Below, piece by piece: positions 1 through 9,654 of a stretch of 64,000 nucleotides of DNA. Every line of letters starts with the position of its first letter. The stretch's first letter is position 1. Origin of the DNA: Streptosporangiaceae bacterium NEAU-GS5 (lineage in GTDB: Bacteria > Actinomycetota > Actinomycetes > Streptosporangiales > Streptosporangiaceae); contig JAGFNW010000001.1 in assembly GCA_017592665.1 (NCBI GenBank), forward strand, positions 248,001 to 312,000, in the 5' to 3' direction. The translations under genes and the position numbers were made by a program. The notes beneath the pieces were generated by a model. That model was not told the DNA's origin. It saw only the letters and a list, made by a program, of their open reading frames with translations, and did no database searches.

Positions 1-1751
1 TCACGCCCGGCATCCCCAAGAACGCCGTGACCCAGAACACCGCAGTTCAGGGCACCAGCTATCACGCCGCGGACATCGCGGACACCTCGAAGACGCTCAA
101 GAACTACAACTGCAAGAACATGTACGCCCTGAAGTGGTCGCACCCCGGCGCGCAGGCCTACATCAACTCCTGGGCCAACCTGATGGCCTCGTACGGGGTC
201 GACTACCTCAAGATCGACGGCATCGACGCCAACACCATCGCCGACGCGCAGGGCTGGGACAGGGCGCTGCGCCAAACAGGTCGTCCGATCAATTTCGCGC
301 TTTCGAACAATCTGCCGATCGCCAACGCGACCACCTGGCGGCAGGTCGCCAACAGCTGGCGCACCCAGGGCGACGTCGAGTGCTACTGCGGCCCCGGGCC
401 GAACGGCTCCGGCTATCCGCTCACCGACTGGAGCCACGTCAACACCCGGTTCAACTCGGCCGCCTCGTGGCAGCAGTACGCGGGGCCGGGCAACTGGAAC
501 GACTACGACTCTCTGCAACTCGGCAACGGCGACCAGGTCGGCCTGACCGCGGACCAGCGGCGCACGCACTTCACGCTGTGGGCCATGGCGGCCTCGCCGC
601 TGCTGCTCGGCACCGACCTGACCGCCCTCAACTCCACCGACATGGCCATGCTGACCAACGACCGGATCATCGCGGTCGACCAGGACGGCGTCGCGGCCAA
701 GCGGATCGTCAACAACAACAGCGGCGCCGACCAGGTGTGGAGCAAGAAGGAGGCGAACGGCGACTACGTCGTGGCGCTGTTCAACACCCGCACCTCCGGG
801 TCGGCCACCGAGAGCGTGACCTGGTCGCAGGTGGGCTTCTCGGGCGGCGCGACCGTGCAGAACCTCTGGTCGGGCGGCAACGAGGGCTCGTTCGCCAGCG
901 GCTACTCGGCCACCCTGCGCCCCGGCGAGCAGCGGCTCATCCGGGTCACGCCCGGTGGCGTGACGCCGCCGCCGCCCGGCCGCTACGAGGCCGAGAACGC
1001 GACGATCTCGCAGGGCATCTTCGAGAACACGCACACCGGCTTCAGCGGGACCGGATACGTCAACGGCGACAACGTGGCCGCAAGCTACCTCGAGTTCACC
1101 CTTGACGCGGCCTCGGCCGGAACCGCCTCGATCACCCTGCGGTACGCCAACGGCACCACCGCGGACCGCCCGGCCGACATCGCGGCCAACGGGGCGACCG
1201 TCATCTCCGCCCGGTCGTTCCCGCCCACGGCGAACTGGGACACCTGGGCCAACTCGACGTTCAGCGTGCCGGTCCACGCCGGATCCAACACGCTGCGCGT
1301 GACCGCGACCTCGGCCGGCGGCAACCCGAACATCGACTACGTCGACCTGGGCTCGATCACGGGCGGCCCCGGCGTGACGGCCTACCAGGCCGAGGACGCC
1401 ACGATCTCCCAGGGCACGGCGGCCACCAACCACACCGGCTACACGGGGACCGGGTTCGTCGACTACGTCAACGTCACCGGGTCATACGTGGAGTTCCAGG
1501 TGAACGTGGCGGCCGGCGGGTCGGTCCCCATCGACGTCCGATATGCCAACGGGACGGACGTGAACCGGCCCCTGCAGCTCACGGTCAACGGCGTCAACGT
1601 CGGGACGCGCGACTACAACCCGACCGCCAACTGGGACACCTGGACGGACGACACGTTCACGGTGGATCTCACCACGGGCGCCAACGTCATCCGACTGACC
1701 GCGACCACCGCCAACGGGGGCCCCAACCTGGACAAGATCACGGTTGGTTAG
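1..1751 (+). CDS. GH27 alpha-galactosidase-like enzyme, 5'-truncated, with two CBM35/CBM6-type modules
   Basis: The reading frame is already open at base 3, so the signal peptide and the start of the barrel lie outside the window. The visible part holds the GH27 (beta/alpha)8 barrel: YLKIDGID carries the nucleophile Asp, WRTQGDVE fits the acid/base region, and GNWNDYD...LGNG is the usual later loop. A short C-terminal beta domain follows. Two tandem beta-sandwich modules of about 125 residues (about 975-1360 and 1375-1748) both begin with YEAE/YQAE and share an ANWDTW motif typical of CBM35/CBM6. The family releases terminal alpha-D-galactose; some GH27 members release beta-L-arabinopyranose. 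Given the arabinose genes downstream, that second activity is possible but cannot be decided from this fragment. It is expected to be secreted. Confidence 0.85.
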   Translation, partial: TPGIPKNAVTQNTAVQGTSYHAADIADTSKTLKNYNCKNMYALKWSHPGAQAYINSWANLMASYGVDYLKIDGIDANTIADAQGWDRALRQTGRPINFALSNNLPIANATTWRQVANSWRTQGDVECYCGPGPNGSGYPLTDWSHVNTRFNSAASWQQYAGPGNWNDYDSLQLGNGDQVGLTADQRRTHFTLWAMAASPLLLGTDLTALNSTDMAMLTNDRIIAVDQDGVAAKRIVNNNSGADQVWSKKEANGDYVVALFNTRTSGSATESVTWSQVGFSGGATVQNLWSGGNEGSFASGYSATLRPGEQRLIRVTPGGVTPPPPGRYEAENATISQGIFENTHTGFSGTGYVNGDNVAASYLEFTLDAASAGTASITLRYANGTTADRPADIAANGATVISARSFPPTANWDTWANSTFSVPVHAGSNTLRVTATSAGGNPNIDYVDLGSITGGPGVTAYQAEDATISQGTAATNHTGYTGTGFVDYVNVTGSYVEFQVNVAAGGSVPIDVRYANGTDVNRPLQLTVNGVNVGTRDYNPTANWDTWTDDTFTVDLTTGANVIRLTATTANGGPNLDKITVG

Positions 1752-1810
1752 GACGGATATATGGGTATTAAGCAGGACGGAGGGTGCAACGCCGTACAAA
1801 CGGGGGAGAA

Positions 1811-1954
1811 ATGGCTGAGACGCCACGGAGGAAGGCCAGCCCGAAATCGTCGGGCAAGGCCAAACGGGCCGCCATCAAAGAGGCCCGCACCATGAAGCAG
1901 GCCAAGAAGGAAGCCGACACCCGGCGTCCCGAGCCCCAGGCCGAAGCTGAATGA
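1811..1954 (+). CDS. small basic hypothetical protein, 47 aa
   Basis: ATG at 1811 follows a GGGGGAG ribosome site by a few bases. The 47-residue product is rich in Lys, Arg, Ala and Glu, has no hydrophobic stretch and looks like a cytosolic helical peptide. I do not recognise a family. Its TGA stop (1952-1954) is also the left target duplication of the MITE-like element, so insertion kept the stop codon and the protein. A strong terminator just beyond the element would originally have lain right after this gene, which supports a real short transcription unit. Confidence 0.5.
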   Translation: MAETPRRKASPKSSGKAKRAAIKEARTMKQAKKEADTRRPEPQAEAE

Positions 1955-2115
1955 GAGCCTGTTCGCGGACTCCCGTCCGTCGCGAGCGGCGGTCAGGTGC
2001 GTGCATCGCAAGGCGGCGGAGGAGGCCATAGCGGAGCTATGGACGACGACGACAACGCGGCGAGGCGCGTGCCTGGGCGCCGCGTAGCAGGACAGCGGAG
2101 TCCGCGAACAGGCTC
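1955..2115. mobile_element. MITE-like element, 161 bp, with 19-bp perfect terminal inverted repeats
   Basis: The ends are perfect 19-bp inverted repeats (1955-1973 and 2097-2115), beginning GAGCCTGTTCGCGG. TGA flanks both sides (1952-1954 and 2116-2118), as expected of a 3-bp target duplication. Inside is a short hairpin at 2026-2042 (CCATAG...CTATGG). There is no transposase gene, so it is non-autonomous. Ends starting GAGCC and a TNA target resemble IS5-family elements of the IS1031 type; that assignment is inference. It sits between the stop codon of the 47-aa gene and its terminator. Confidence 0.75.
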
Positions 2116-2122
2116 TGAGAGC

Positions 2123-2160
2123 CGGCGGGCGGGGAGTCCTCCACAACTCCCCGCCCGCCG
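2123..2160 (+). terminator. Rho-independent-type terminator hairpin
   Basis: A perfect 15-bp G+C-rich stem (2123-2137 with 2146-2160) and an 8-base loop are followed by CCCCTTT. It would end the transcript of the 47-aa gene and probably the GH27 gene. From here to 2310 I see no further gene; the leader of the tricorn gene lies there. Confidence 0.8.
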
Positions 2161-2310
2161 CCCCTTTCCCGGCACGGCCCCGGCCTTTAAACCAGGCCGT
2201 GGTTCGTGCTTTAGGTTGGCCGCCCCATCTGCTGGGCTTCTCCCAAGCTGCCGTAATCTTGCGCTATATCACGGCATGGATGCCCGGTATGGGTGTCGGA
2301 AGGGTGGAGC

Positions 2311-5300
2311 ATGCCCGCCTACTTGCGATTCCCCGCGATATTTCGAGACATCGTGGTGTTCGCTTGCGAGGACGACCTGTGGATGGTCCACGCGGATGGC
2401 GGGCGGGCCTTTCGCCTGACAGCGGGAGTGGCCGAGGCGAGCTATCCGCGGTTCTCGCCCGACGGCGCGATGCTCGCCTTCGTGGGGCGGGAGGAGGGCC
2501 CGGAAGAGGTCTACGTGATGCCCGCCGACGGCGGGGCGGGGCAGCGGCTCACCTACCACGGAGCGCGCAGCGTGGTCACCGGATGGGACTCCGACGGCCA
2601 CATCGTGTACGCCAGCGACGCGTGCCAGCCGTTCGACCGCTACCGCTGGCTGCACCGCGTCCACCCCGGCGGCATACCTGAGCGGCTGCCGCACGGCCCG
2701 GCCAACACGATCTCCTACGGCCCGGACGGCGGAGCCGTCATCGGCCGCAACACGGCCGACCCCGCGCGCTGGAAGCGCTATCGGGGCGGCACGGTCGGCG
2801 ACCTCTGGGTGGATCCCACGGGCGACGGCGATTTCCGGCGGCTGATCTCGCTGGCCGGCAACCTCGCCTCGCCCTGCTGGGTGGGCGACCGGATCTATTT
2901 CCTGTCCGACCACGAGGGCATCGGCAACGTCTACTCGTGCACGCCGGCCGGGCTGGAGCTGCAGCGGCACACCGACCACGCCGACTACTACGCGCGCAAC
3001 CTGTCCTCGGACGGCCGCCGGCTGGTCTATCACGCGCACGCCGACCTCTATCTGCTCGATCCCGCGACCGGCGACTCCCGGCCCATCGAGGTGCTGCTCG
3101 GCAGCTCGCGCACCCAGCGCAACCGCCGGTTCGTGCCGGCCGCCGACTATCTCGACAGCGCGACCCTCAATCCGGACGGCAGCGGGGTGGCGATCACCAC
3201 GCGCGGCAAGGCGTTCTCGTTCGCCAACTGGGAGGGGCCGGTCCGCCAGCACGGCGAGCCGTCCGGCGTCCGCTATCGGTTTCTGACCTGGCTGAACGAC
3301 GGCAAGCGGCTCATCGCGGCGGCGAGCGACGACGGGGACCGCGAGGTGCTGGTCCTGCTCACGGCCGACGGCTCGGCCGATCCCGTACGGCTCGCCTGCG
3401 CCGACACCGGCCGCATCACCACGCTGGAGATCTCCCCCAAGGAAGACCGGATCGCGCTCACCAACCACCGCAACGAACTGCTCCTGCTCACGCTCACGAG
3501 CGGTGACAGCGGCCAGGAGGTCACGGTCACGACCGTCGACTCGAGCAGGTTCGGCGCGGTCGAGGATCCGGCGTGGTCGGCCGACGGAACGTGGCTTGCC
3601 TACGCGTACCCGATCGACTCGCAGCGCACGGCCATCAAGATCTTTCAGGTCGCGACGGGGCAGACGCACCTGGCGACCGACCCGCTGCTGGCCGACGGCC
3701 GGCCCGCGTTCGACCCCAAGGGCCGCTACCTCTACTTCATCGGCCAGCGCGTGTTCAACCCGGTCTACGACGAGCTCCAGTTCGACCTCGGGTTCCCGCT
3801 GGGCACCCGGTTGTACGCCATCGCGCTCCGGCCCGACGTGCCGTCGCCCTTCGTCCCCGAGCCGCGGCCGCTCAAGTCGTCCTCCGACGATGACGCCGAC
3901 GACAAGAGCGACGACAAGGCCGACGACAAATCCGGTAAGGCGGAGAGCGCGGGCGCGGACGGCGAGGAGAAGGAGTCCGCGGCCGCTCCGGAGACGCTGG
4001 TCATCGAAACGGAGGGGCTGACGCGGCGGGTCGTGGGCTTCCCCGTGCCGGAAGGGCGCTACAAGCGGATCGCCGGGCTCGCCGACAAGGTCGTCTACAC
4101 CGTCACGCCCATCTCCGGCTCGGGGTCGACGCTTCGCTGCTTCGACTTCGACAAGCAGAAGACCGAGACACTGGTCACGGACGTCAGCCAGTTCAGGCTC
4201 GGCCGCGATCAGTCCACGATCCTCTACCGGTCCGGCGACCGGCTGCGCGTGATCGAGGCCAAGGAGCCGTCCGACGACGACACCCCGGGACGGGCCAGCG
4301 GCTGGATCGACCTCGACCGCGTCAAGGTGTCGATCACGCCGGAGGCCGAGTGGCGGCAGATGTTCCGCGAGGCGTGGCGGCTGCAGCGGGAGAACTTCTG
4401 GGCCGAAGACATGGCCGGCACCGACTGGGACGCCGTCTACCAGCGTTATCTCCCGCTCGTCGACCGGGTGACGACCCGCGGCGAGTTCTCCGACCTGCTC
4501 TGGGAGCTGTTCGGCGAACTCGGCACCTCGCACGCCTACGAGTCGGGCGGCGAATACCGCGAGCGGCCGCACTACTGGCAGGGCCACCTCGGGGTCGACT
4601 GGGCGTACGCCGACGGGCAGTGGCGGATCGAGCGGATCGTCGGCGGCGACCGGTGGGATTCGCGGGCGACCTCGCCGCTCAACCGGCTCGGCGTCGACGT
4701 GCGCCCCGGCGACGCGGTGATCGCCATCAACGGCGCCCCCATCCGGATCAGCCCCGAGGAGCTGCTGGTCAACCTGGCCGGCGAGGAGATCCAGCTGACC
4801 ATACGCCGGGGCGAGGACGTGCGCACGGTCGAGGTGCGTGCCATGGTCGACGAGCAGCCGTCCCGCTACCGCGACTGGGTGAACGCCAACCGGGCCATCG
4901 TCCACGAGCGGACCGAGGGACGGATCGGCTACCTGCACGTGCCCGACATGGGGACCGAGGGCTTCGCCGAGTTCCACCGCGGTTTCCTCGCCGAATACGA
5001 CCGCGAGGGTCTCATCGTGGACGTGCGGTTCAACGGCGGAGGCCACGTGTCCGGGCTGCTGCTGCAGAAGCTGTCCCGGCGGCGCCTCGGCTACGACTTC
5101 CCGCGCTGGGGCGTGCCGTCGCCCTATCCGGCCGAATCGCCGCGCGGCCCCATCGTGGCCATCTCCAACGAGTGGGCCGGGTCGGATGGCGACATCTTCT
5201 GTCACACGTTCAAGCTGCTGAAGCTCGGCCCTTTGGTGGGGCGGCGGACGTGGGGCGGGGTGGTGGGGATCTGGCCGCGGCACCGGCTGGCGGACGGGAC

Positions 5301-5628
5301 GGTGACCACGCAGCCGGAGTTCTCGTTCGCGTTCGACGACGTGGGATGGCGGCTGGAGAACTACGGCACCGACCCGGACGTGGAGGTCGACATCACGCCC
5401 CAGGATTACGCCCGCGGAGTGGACACCCAGCTGTCCCGGGCCGTCGAGATCGCGCTCGAACGGCTGGCCGCCTCCCCCGCGCACACGCCCAATCCGGCCG
5501 ACCGGCCGCGGCTGATCGTGCCCGCACTCCCACCACGAGGATCATTTAGTGGAAAGCGTTCGTCCGACGAGATACAGGATTCAATGGACCATGGCCTCGT
5601 CGAATCCCCCCGGCCGCCGGACGAGTAA
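2311..5628 (+). CDS. tricorn-type protease, 1105 aa
   Basis: Tricorn proteases are large cytosolic serine peptidases that trim proteasome-derived peptides. I chose ATG 2311 ([11 protein letters not shown], the family's usual beginning) over GTG 2293 because GGAAGGGTGGAG precedes it. The order is beta-propeller repeats (about residues 1-660), helical mixed domain, PDZ domain (about 753-840) and S41-type catalytic domain. Catalytic residues match Thermoplasma tricorn: Ser740-His741 in GTSHAY, Ser958-Asp959 in GSDGD, and Glu1016 in RLENYG. Residues about 520-560 form an Asp/Lys/Glu-rich low-complexity insertion within the second propeller region. Length and residues indicate an active enzyme. 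It heads a run of five close plus-strand genes. Confidence 0.93.
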   Translation: MPAYLRFPAIFRDIVVFACEDDLWMVHADGGRAFRLTAGVAEASYPRFSPDGAMLAFVGREEGPEEVYVMPADGGAGQRLTYHGARSVVTGWDSDGHIVYASDACQPFDRYRWLHRVHPGGIPERLPHGPANTISYGPDGGAVIGRNTADPARWKRYRGGTVGDLWVDPTGDGDFRRLISLAGNLASPCWVGDRIYFLSDHEGIGNVYSCTPAGLELQRHTDHADYYARNLSSDGRRLVYHAHADLYLLDPATGDSRPIEVLLGSSRTQRNRRFVPAADYLDSATLNPDGSGVAITTRGKAFSFANWEGPVRQHGEPSGVRYRFLTWLNDGKRLIAAASDDGDREVLVLLTADGSADPVRLACADTGRITTLEISPKEDRIALTNHRNELLLLTLTSGDSGQEVTVTTVDSSRFGAVEDPAWSADGTWLAYAYPIDSQRTAIKIFQVATGQTHLATDPLLADGRPAFDPKGRYLYFIGQRVFNPVYDELQFDLGFPLGTRLYAIALRPDVPSPFVPEPRPLKSSSDDDADDKSDDKADDKSGKAESAGADGEEKESAAAPETLVIETEGLTRRVVGFPVPEGRYKRIAGLADKVVYTVTPISGSGSTLRCFDFDKQKTETLVTDVSQFRLGRDQSTILYRSGDRLRVIEAKEPSDDDTPGRASGWIDLDRVKVSITPEAEWRQMFREAWRLQRENFWAEDMAGTDWDAVYQRYLPLVDRVTTRGEFSDLLWELFGELGTSHAYESGGEYRERPHYWQGHLGVDWAYADGQWRIERIVGGDRWDSRATSPLNRLGVDVRPGDAVIAINGAPIRISPEELLVNLAGEEIQLTIRRGEDVRTVEVRAMVDEQPSRYRDWVNANRAIVHERTEGRIGYLHVPDMGTEGFAEFHRGFLAEYDREGLIVDVRFNGGGHVSGLLLQKLSRRRLGYDFPRWGVPSPYPAESPRGPIVAISNEWAGSDGDIFCHTFKLLKLGPLVGRRTWGGVVGIWPRHRLADGTVTTQPEFSFAFDDVGWRLENYGTDPDVEVDITPQDYARGVDTQLSRAVEIALERLAASPAHTPNPADRPRLIVPALPPRGSFSGKRSSDEIQDSMDHGLVESPRPPDE

Positions 5629-5635
5629 CACCGGC

Positions 5636-6061
5636 ATGCGGACCATTCAGCCAGTGCTCGCCGCCCTGGTCACAGCCGCGCTGCTGACGGCCTGTGGTGG
5701 GGCGGGCGGTGACACGGAGGTGGGAGCGACGCCCAATCTCAGCATCATCACGCCCGAAAACGGCGACCGGGTGAATGAACCTTTCACTCTCAGGTTCAAG
5801 TCGAACGTGCCCATCGGCCCGCCGGCCTCGGGCAAGGACCACGTCCATGTCTTCGCCGACGGCCGTGAGAGCGACTACACGGTCGTGACGACGACGTCCT
5901 TCGTCGTCAAGGATCTCCCCGTCGGGACGCACCGGATCGGCGTCACGCTTGAGCACGCCGACCACTCCCCCGCCGGCGCCACCGACGAGATCACCGTGCA
6001 GATCGACAAGGTCGGCGTGACGTCGCCGCCCGACGACACCGACCCCGGCGGCGGATACTGA
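5636..6061 (+). CDS. small lipoprotein with an Ig-like fold, 141 aa
   Basis: The N-terminus is a lipoprotein signal with lipobox LLTAC, so the mature Cys would be anchored outside the membrane. The rest is one beta-rich domain (SIITPENGDRV at its start, DLPVGTHRIGV near its end) like the small domains that recall DUF4399 or Ig-like folds, ending in an Asp/Pro/Gly tail. ATG 5636 gives a compact signal peptide; ATG 5591 and GTG 5549 in the same frame would give longer N-termini, and none has a strong ribosome site. It lies 7 bp after the tricorn gene. No enzymatic motif is visible and the function is unknown. Confidence 0.7.
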   Translation: MRTIQPVLAALVTAALLTACGGAGGDTEVGATPNLSIITPENGDRVNEPFTLRFKSNVPIGPPASGKDHVHVFADGRESDYTVVTTTSFVVKDLPVGTHRIGVTLEHADHSPAGATDEITVQIDKVGVTSPPDDTDPGGGY

Positions 6062-6091
6062 GCCGATCACCGGACCCGCATACTGGGGCAC

Positions 6092-7558
6092 GTGGCACTT
6101 CACCTGCCGTCACCGTGCGTGGTGATCCTGGTCGGGCCCGGCGCGTCCGGGAAGACGACCTGGGCGGCCGAGCACTTCCCGTCCGACGCGATCGTGTCCA
6201 GCGACCGGCTGCGCGCGGTCGTCGGGTCGGGCGAAGACGACATCACCGCGAGCGCGGACGCCTTCGCGCTGCTCGAACAGATCGTGGCCAAGCGGATCGG
6301 CCGGCGGCTGACAACGGTCGTCGACACCCTCGGTCTCGACACCGACCGGCGGCGCGCCTGGCTGGCGCTGGCACGCGAGCACGGCCTGCCCTGCGTGGCG
6401 GTCGCCTTCGACGTGCCCGCGGCCGAGTGCCGCGCGCGCAACCGGGCCAGGCCCAAGCGCATCCCGGCCGAGGCCCTGACGGCGCAACTCCGGGCGTGGG
6501 CCAAGGTCCGCGACCTGCTACCGGGTGAAGGCTTCGACGAGGTCATCGCCCCGCAGACGGTACGCGCGGTCCCCGAGGCCTTCGTCGGCGCCTCGGCCGC
6601 GGCGCAGCGGCAGCACGACGACCCGGCCCGGCTCCGTTTCGGCCTGCACATCGGCACGTTCGACTTCCCGAAGGGCAGGCTCGGCGGCTCGCTCAGGGAC
6701 ATCGCGGCCGCCGCCGAGCAGGCCGGCTTCGACGCCGTCTACGTGATGGACCATTTCCGGCAGATCCCGCAGATCGGGCGGGCCTGGGACGACTTCCCCG
6801 AGAGCTACACCACTCTCGCCTACCTGGCCGCGCACACCGAACGGGTCCGGCTCGGCGCCCTCGTCACCGGCGTCACCTATCGGAACGTGGCCCACCTCGG
6901 GAAGATCGTCGCCACCCTCGACGCGCTCAGCGGCGGGCGGGCCGTCTGCGGCCTCGGGCTCGCCTGGTTCAAGGAGGAGCATCTCGCGTACGGCTGGGCC
7001 TTCCCGCCCACCGGGGAGCGCTACGCGCTGCTCGAGGACGCCTTGCGGGCGCTTCCGCTGCTGTGGGGCCCGGGCAGCCCATCGTTCGAGGGCCGCGTGC
7101 TGAGCCTGCCGGATCTGTCGTGCTATCCGCGGCCGATCCAGGCGCACGTGCCGATCATCCTGGGCGGTGGCGGCGAGCGCCGCACGCTGCGCCTGGCGGC
7201 GCGCTACGCGGACGCGGCGAACGTCTTCGGCGACGTCGACGCCGTGCGCCACAAGAAGAACGTCCTCGACCGGCATTGCCAGGAGGCGGGCCGCGAGGTA
7301 GAGCTGACCCATCTGTCGACCACGCTCGTCGGCGAATCCGACCATCACGTGGCCGAGCTGGTCGAACGCCTGCGCCCGCGGCGGCAGGACCCGGCGCGCT
7401 ACGCCGCGTCCGTCAACGCCGGGACGGCGCAGGACCACATCGGCCGCTTCCGCGAACTCGCCGAGGCCGGCGTCCGCGAGGTCATGATCCGGCTGCCCGA
7501 CCTGACCGACCCGGCTCCGCTCGACCGCATGGCCAAGGTCATCAGCGCCTTCCGGTGA
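6092..7558 (+). CDS. P-loop kinase / LLM-class F420-dependent oxidoreductase fusion, 488 aa
   Basis: Residues 1-170 are an AAA/PNKP-like P-loop domain: Walker A GPGASGKT at 15-22, SSDRLR after it, and an Arg-rich lid (CRARNRARPKR) as in polynucleotide or small-molecule kinases. From about 178 to the end it is a luciferase-like monooxygenase (LLM) barrel (FGLHIGTFDFP at its start, DAVYVMDHF, then ILGGGGERRTLRLAARYAD), the family that uses F420 or FMN. Both domains look complete and no frameshift is visible. Start is GTG 6092. The substrate is unknown; the kinase part might act on the flavin/deazaflavin or on the oxidoreductase substrate (inference). Confidence 0.85.
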   Translation: MALHLPSPCVVILVGPGASGKTTWAAEHFPSDAIVSSDRLRAVVGSGEDDITASADAFALLEQIVAKRIGRRLTTVVDTLGLDTDRRRAWLALAREHGLPCVAVAFDVPAAECRARNRARPKRIPAEALTAQLRAWAKVRDLLPGEGFDEVIAPQTVRAVPEAFVGASAAAQRQHDDPARLRFGLHIGTFDFPKGRLGGSLRDIAAAAEQAGFDAVYVMDHFRQIPQIGRAWDDFPESYTTLAYLAAHTERVRLGALVTGVTYRNVAHLGKIVATLDALSGGRAVCGLGLAWFKEEHLAYGWAFPPTGERYALLEDALRALPLLWGPGSPSFEGRVLSLPDLSCYPRPIQAHVPIILGGGGERRTLRLAARYADAANVFGDVDAVRHKKNVLDRHCQEAGREVELTHLSTTLVGESDHHVAELVERLRPRRQDPARYAASVNAGTAQDHIGRFRELAEAGVREVMIRLPDLTDPAPLDRMAKVISAFR

Positions 7559-7590
7559 GGATTGACGCTGGTCTCTGATAGGCATGACCT

Positions 7591-8547
7591 GTGACCGTGT
7601 TCCGGACCCTGGCGGCGCTGGCGCTCGCATGCGCGCTGGCGGCCACGTCGGGATGCTCGGCGAGCACGGCCGGCCCCGCCCAGTGGGTCTCGGATGAGGC
7701 GGCCGCCAGCCCGGGCGGGCCCGGGGCGGAAGGCTCCGCAGGTCCGGCGGGATCGGTGGGCGCGAAACCGGCGCCCGTGCGGCACGTGCGGATCCCCGCC
7801 GGGGTGACGGCGGGATATGTGGTGTTCGACCGGGTGGCGAGCCGGGTCACCGTGGGCGGCGCCGTCCACCACAGGTTCCGGTCGGCGTCGGTCGTCAAAC
7901 TGCTGATCGCGATCGACTATCTCGAGTCGCTGAAGCCAGGGCAGAGGCCCTCGGCGCTGCTCACGCCGATGCTGCGGGCCAGCGACGACAGCGCGGCGAC
8001 GGCCTTCTGGCGGCGCGGCGGCCAGGCCCGGATCCTGCAGCGGATGATCAAGGAGATCCGGCTCACCGACACCGGGCCGCCACCGGCCGGCAAGCCCGGC
8101 TTCTGGGGCTACACGGCGATCAGCGCGCTCGACATCGCGCGGGTCTACCGCTATCTGCTCGACCGCGCGAAGCCCGGCGTGCGGAACACGATCCTCGGGC
8201 ATCTGCGCAAGGCCGCCCACTGCGGCAGCGACGGCTTCGACCAGTATTTCGGGCTGCCCAGCGCCTCGCCGCGCCCGTGGGCGATCAAGCAGGGCTGGTC
8301 CGGCTACGGCTCGACCCCGCCTTTCCGCTGCGGGACCATCACGACCTCCCGGTCGGCCACGGTGCCGACGGCAGCCGGAAATCCGGTGGACTTCGTGCGG
8401 CCCGTGCTGCACACGACCGGCGTGACGGGGACCGATCTGATCATCGTGATCCTCACGTCGCAGCCCGCCGGGTCGTCGTTCGCGTCGGGATACAAGCGGC
8501 TGACCGCGATCGCGCGGGCCGTCTATCGAGCGGCTCATCAGGAATAG
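7591..8547 (+). CDS. lipoprotein serine hydrolase of the beta-lactamase/PBP fold, 318 aa
   Basis: A signal peptide ends in a lipobox-like TSGC, followed by a Pro/Gly/Ala-rich linker to about residue 60. The remainder has penicillin-recognising enzyme motifs: SxxK at Ser100-Lys103 (SVVK), an SDN-like SDD at 131-133, and a KTG-like KQG at 233-235. That points to a cell-surface class A beta-lactamase-like or D,D-peptidase-like acyl-serine enzyme, not necessarily a resistance enzyme. The Glu of a true class A omega loop is not obvious. Start is GTG 7591, 32 bp after the fusion gene. Confidence 0.78.
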   Translation: MTVFRTLAALALACALAATSGCSASTAGPAQWVSDEAAASPGGPGAEGSAGPAGSVGAKPAPVRHVRIPAGVTAGYVVFDRVASRVTVGGAVHHRFRSASVVKLLIAIDYLESLKPGQRPSALLTPMLRASDDSAATAFWRRGGQARILQRMIKEIRLTDTGPPPAGKPGFWGYTAISALDIARVYRYLLDRAKPGVRNTILGHLRKAAHCGSDGFDQYFGLPSASPRPWAIKQGWSGYGSTPPFRCGTITTSRSATVPTAAGNPVDFVRPVLHTTGVTGTDLIIVILTSQPAGSSFASGYKRLTAIARAVYRAAHQE

Positions 8548-8568
8548 GCAGGATCAGGAGCAGGCAGG

Positions 8569-9654
8569 GTGAGTCGAGAAGGCGGCGGGCGACGGCTCGA
8601 TCGGCGGGTGGCGGAGGCGGCGGAGATCGCCCTTGCGACCGGCAAGCACGTCACGTTCGTCGACGTGCTCACGGGCCTTCGGTGGGTCCACTCGCGGCAC
8701 GTGGACACCTGGCGGCAGGGCCGCGTCGCGTCGCTGGAGCAGCTGGCCGCCGTCGACGGCGACCGCATGCTGGACACGGCCGCCGCGCTCAGGTCATGGG
8801 CCACCGCCAAGGGCCTCACCGCCGAAGAGGTCCCCTTCATCTCGTCCGGCCGCGATCACGGCGACCTCCGCTTCACCCTGAAGCACAGCCCTGAGGCCGA
8901 GCGGCCGTTCCGGATCGCCTGGTTGTCCCCCGATCTGACCGAGGCCCGGCGGCGGCAGATCACCGAGCGCCAGGCCAAGGTGCCCGACCTGGTCGTCGTC
9001 GCCCAGGCGGAGCCGTTCCGGTGCGCCGGCTGCGGCACGACGGGCCCGTCCTCCGATTCCGAGCACCACCTGATCATTGAAGATCATCAGCCCTTCTGCC
9101 TGACCTGCGCCGACATGGACCACCTGATCTTTCTACCGGCGGGCGACGCGGCGCTGACCCGCCGGGCCAAGAAGGAGAGCAGCCTGTCGGCCGTGGTCGT
9201 CCACTACAACCGGCGGCGCAAGCACTACGAGCGGCAGGGCCTGCTGGTCGAGGAGGCCGCGCTGGCCCGCGCCGAGGAGCAGTGCCTGGCCGACGAGGAG
9301 GTCAGGGCCCGGCGCCGGGTGAGGGACGCCGACCGCCGCGCCCACGAGGACGTCGTGTTCCAGGCGGCGATGGCGGCCGCGATCCGGCGGCTGTTCCCCG
9401 GCTGCCCGCAGGGCCGGGCCGAGGAGATCGCGGCGCACGCCGCGCTCCGCGGCAGCGGCCGGGTGGGGCGCACGGCCGCGGCCAAGGTCCTCGACGAGAA
9501 CGCGGTCACGCTGGCCGTCGTGGCCTCGGTGCGCCACGCCGACACCGACTATGACCGGCTGCTGATGTCCGGCGTCGATCGGATGGCGGCCCGCGATCAG
9601 ATCCGGGCGCGCATCGACCAGGTCCTCGCCGGGTGGCGACCGCCGCCTAAGTGA
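8569..9654 (+). CDS. DUF2293 domain protein with a Cys-pair motif, 361 aa
   Basis: The C-terminal third (RRLFPGCP...AEEIAAHAALRGSGRVGR) matches the DUF2293 signature as I know it. The middle carries CAGCGTTG and CLTCAD about 35 residues apart, a likely zinc knuckle. A charged helical stretch around residues 210-270 has many Glu, Arg and Ala. There is no signal peptide or membrane segment, so it is cytosolic. Function is unknown; the metal knuckle and basic character would suit nucleic-acid binding (inference). Start is GTG 8569. Its end overlaps the convergent kinase gene by 8 bp. Confidence 0.75.
   Translation: MSREGGGRRLDRRVAEAAEIALATGKHVTFVDVLTGLRWVHSRHVDTWRQGRVASLEQLAAVDGDRMLDTAAALRSWATAKGLTAEEVPFISSGRDHGDLRFTLKHSPEAERPFRIAWLSPDLTEARRRQITERQAKVPDLVVVAQAEPFRCAGCGTTGPSSDSEHHLIIEDHQPFCLTCADMDHLIFLPAGDAALTRRAKKESSLSAVVVHYNRRRKHYERQGLLVEEAALARAEEQCLADEEVRARRRVRDADRRAHEDVVFQAAMAAAIRRLFPGCPQGRAEEIAAHAALRGSGRVGRTAAAKVLDENAVTLAVVASVRHADTDYDRLLMSGVDRMAARDQIRARIDQVLAGWRPPPK

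Noticed and set aside
2269-5484. 1071-codon open frame on the minus strand
   Set aside because: It lies entirely opposite the tricorn gene and its translation is Arg/Gly/Val/Asp-rich with no motifs; the plus frame has all catalytic residues. High G+C opens the antisense frame.
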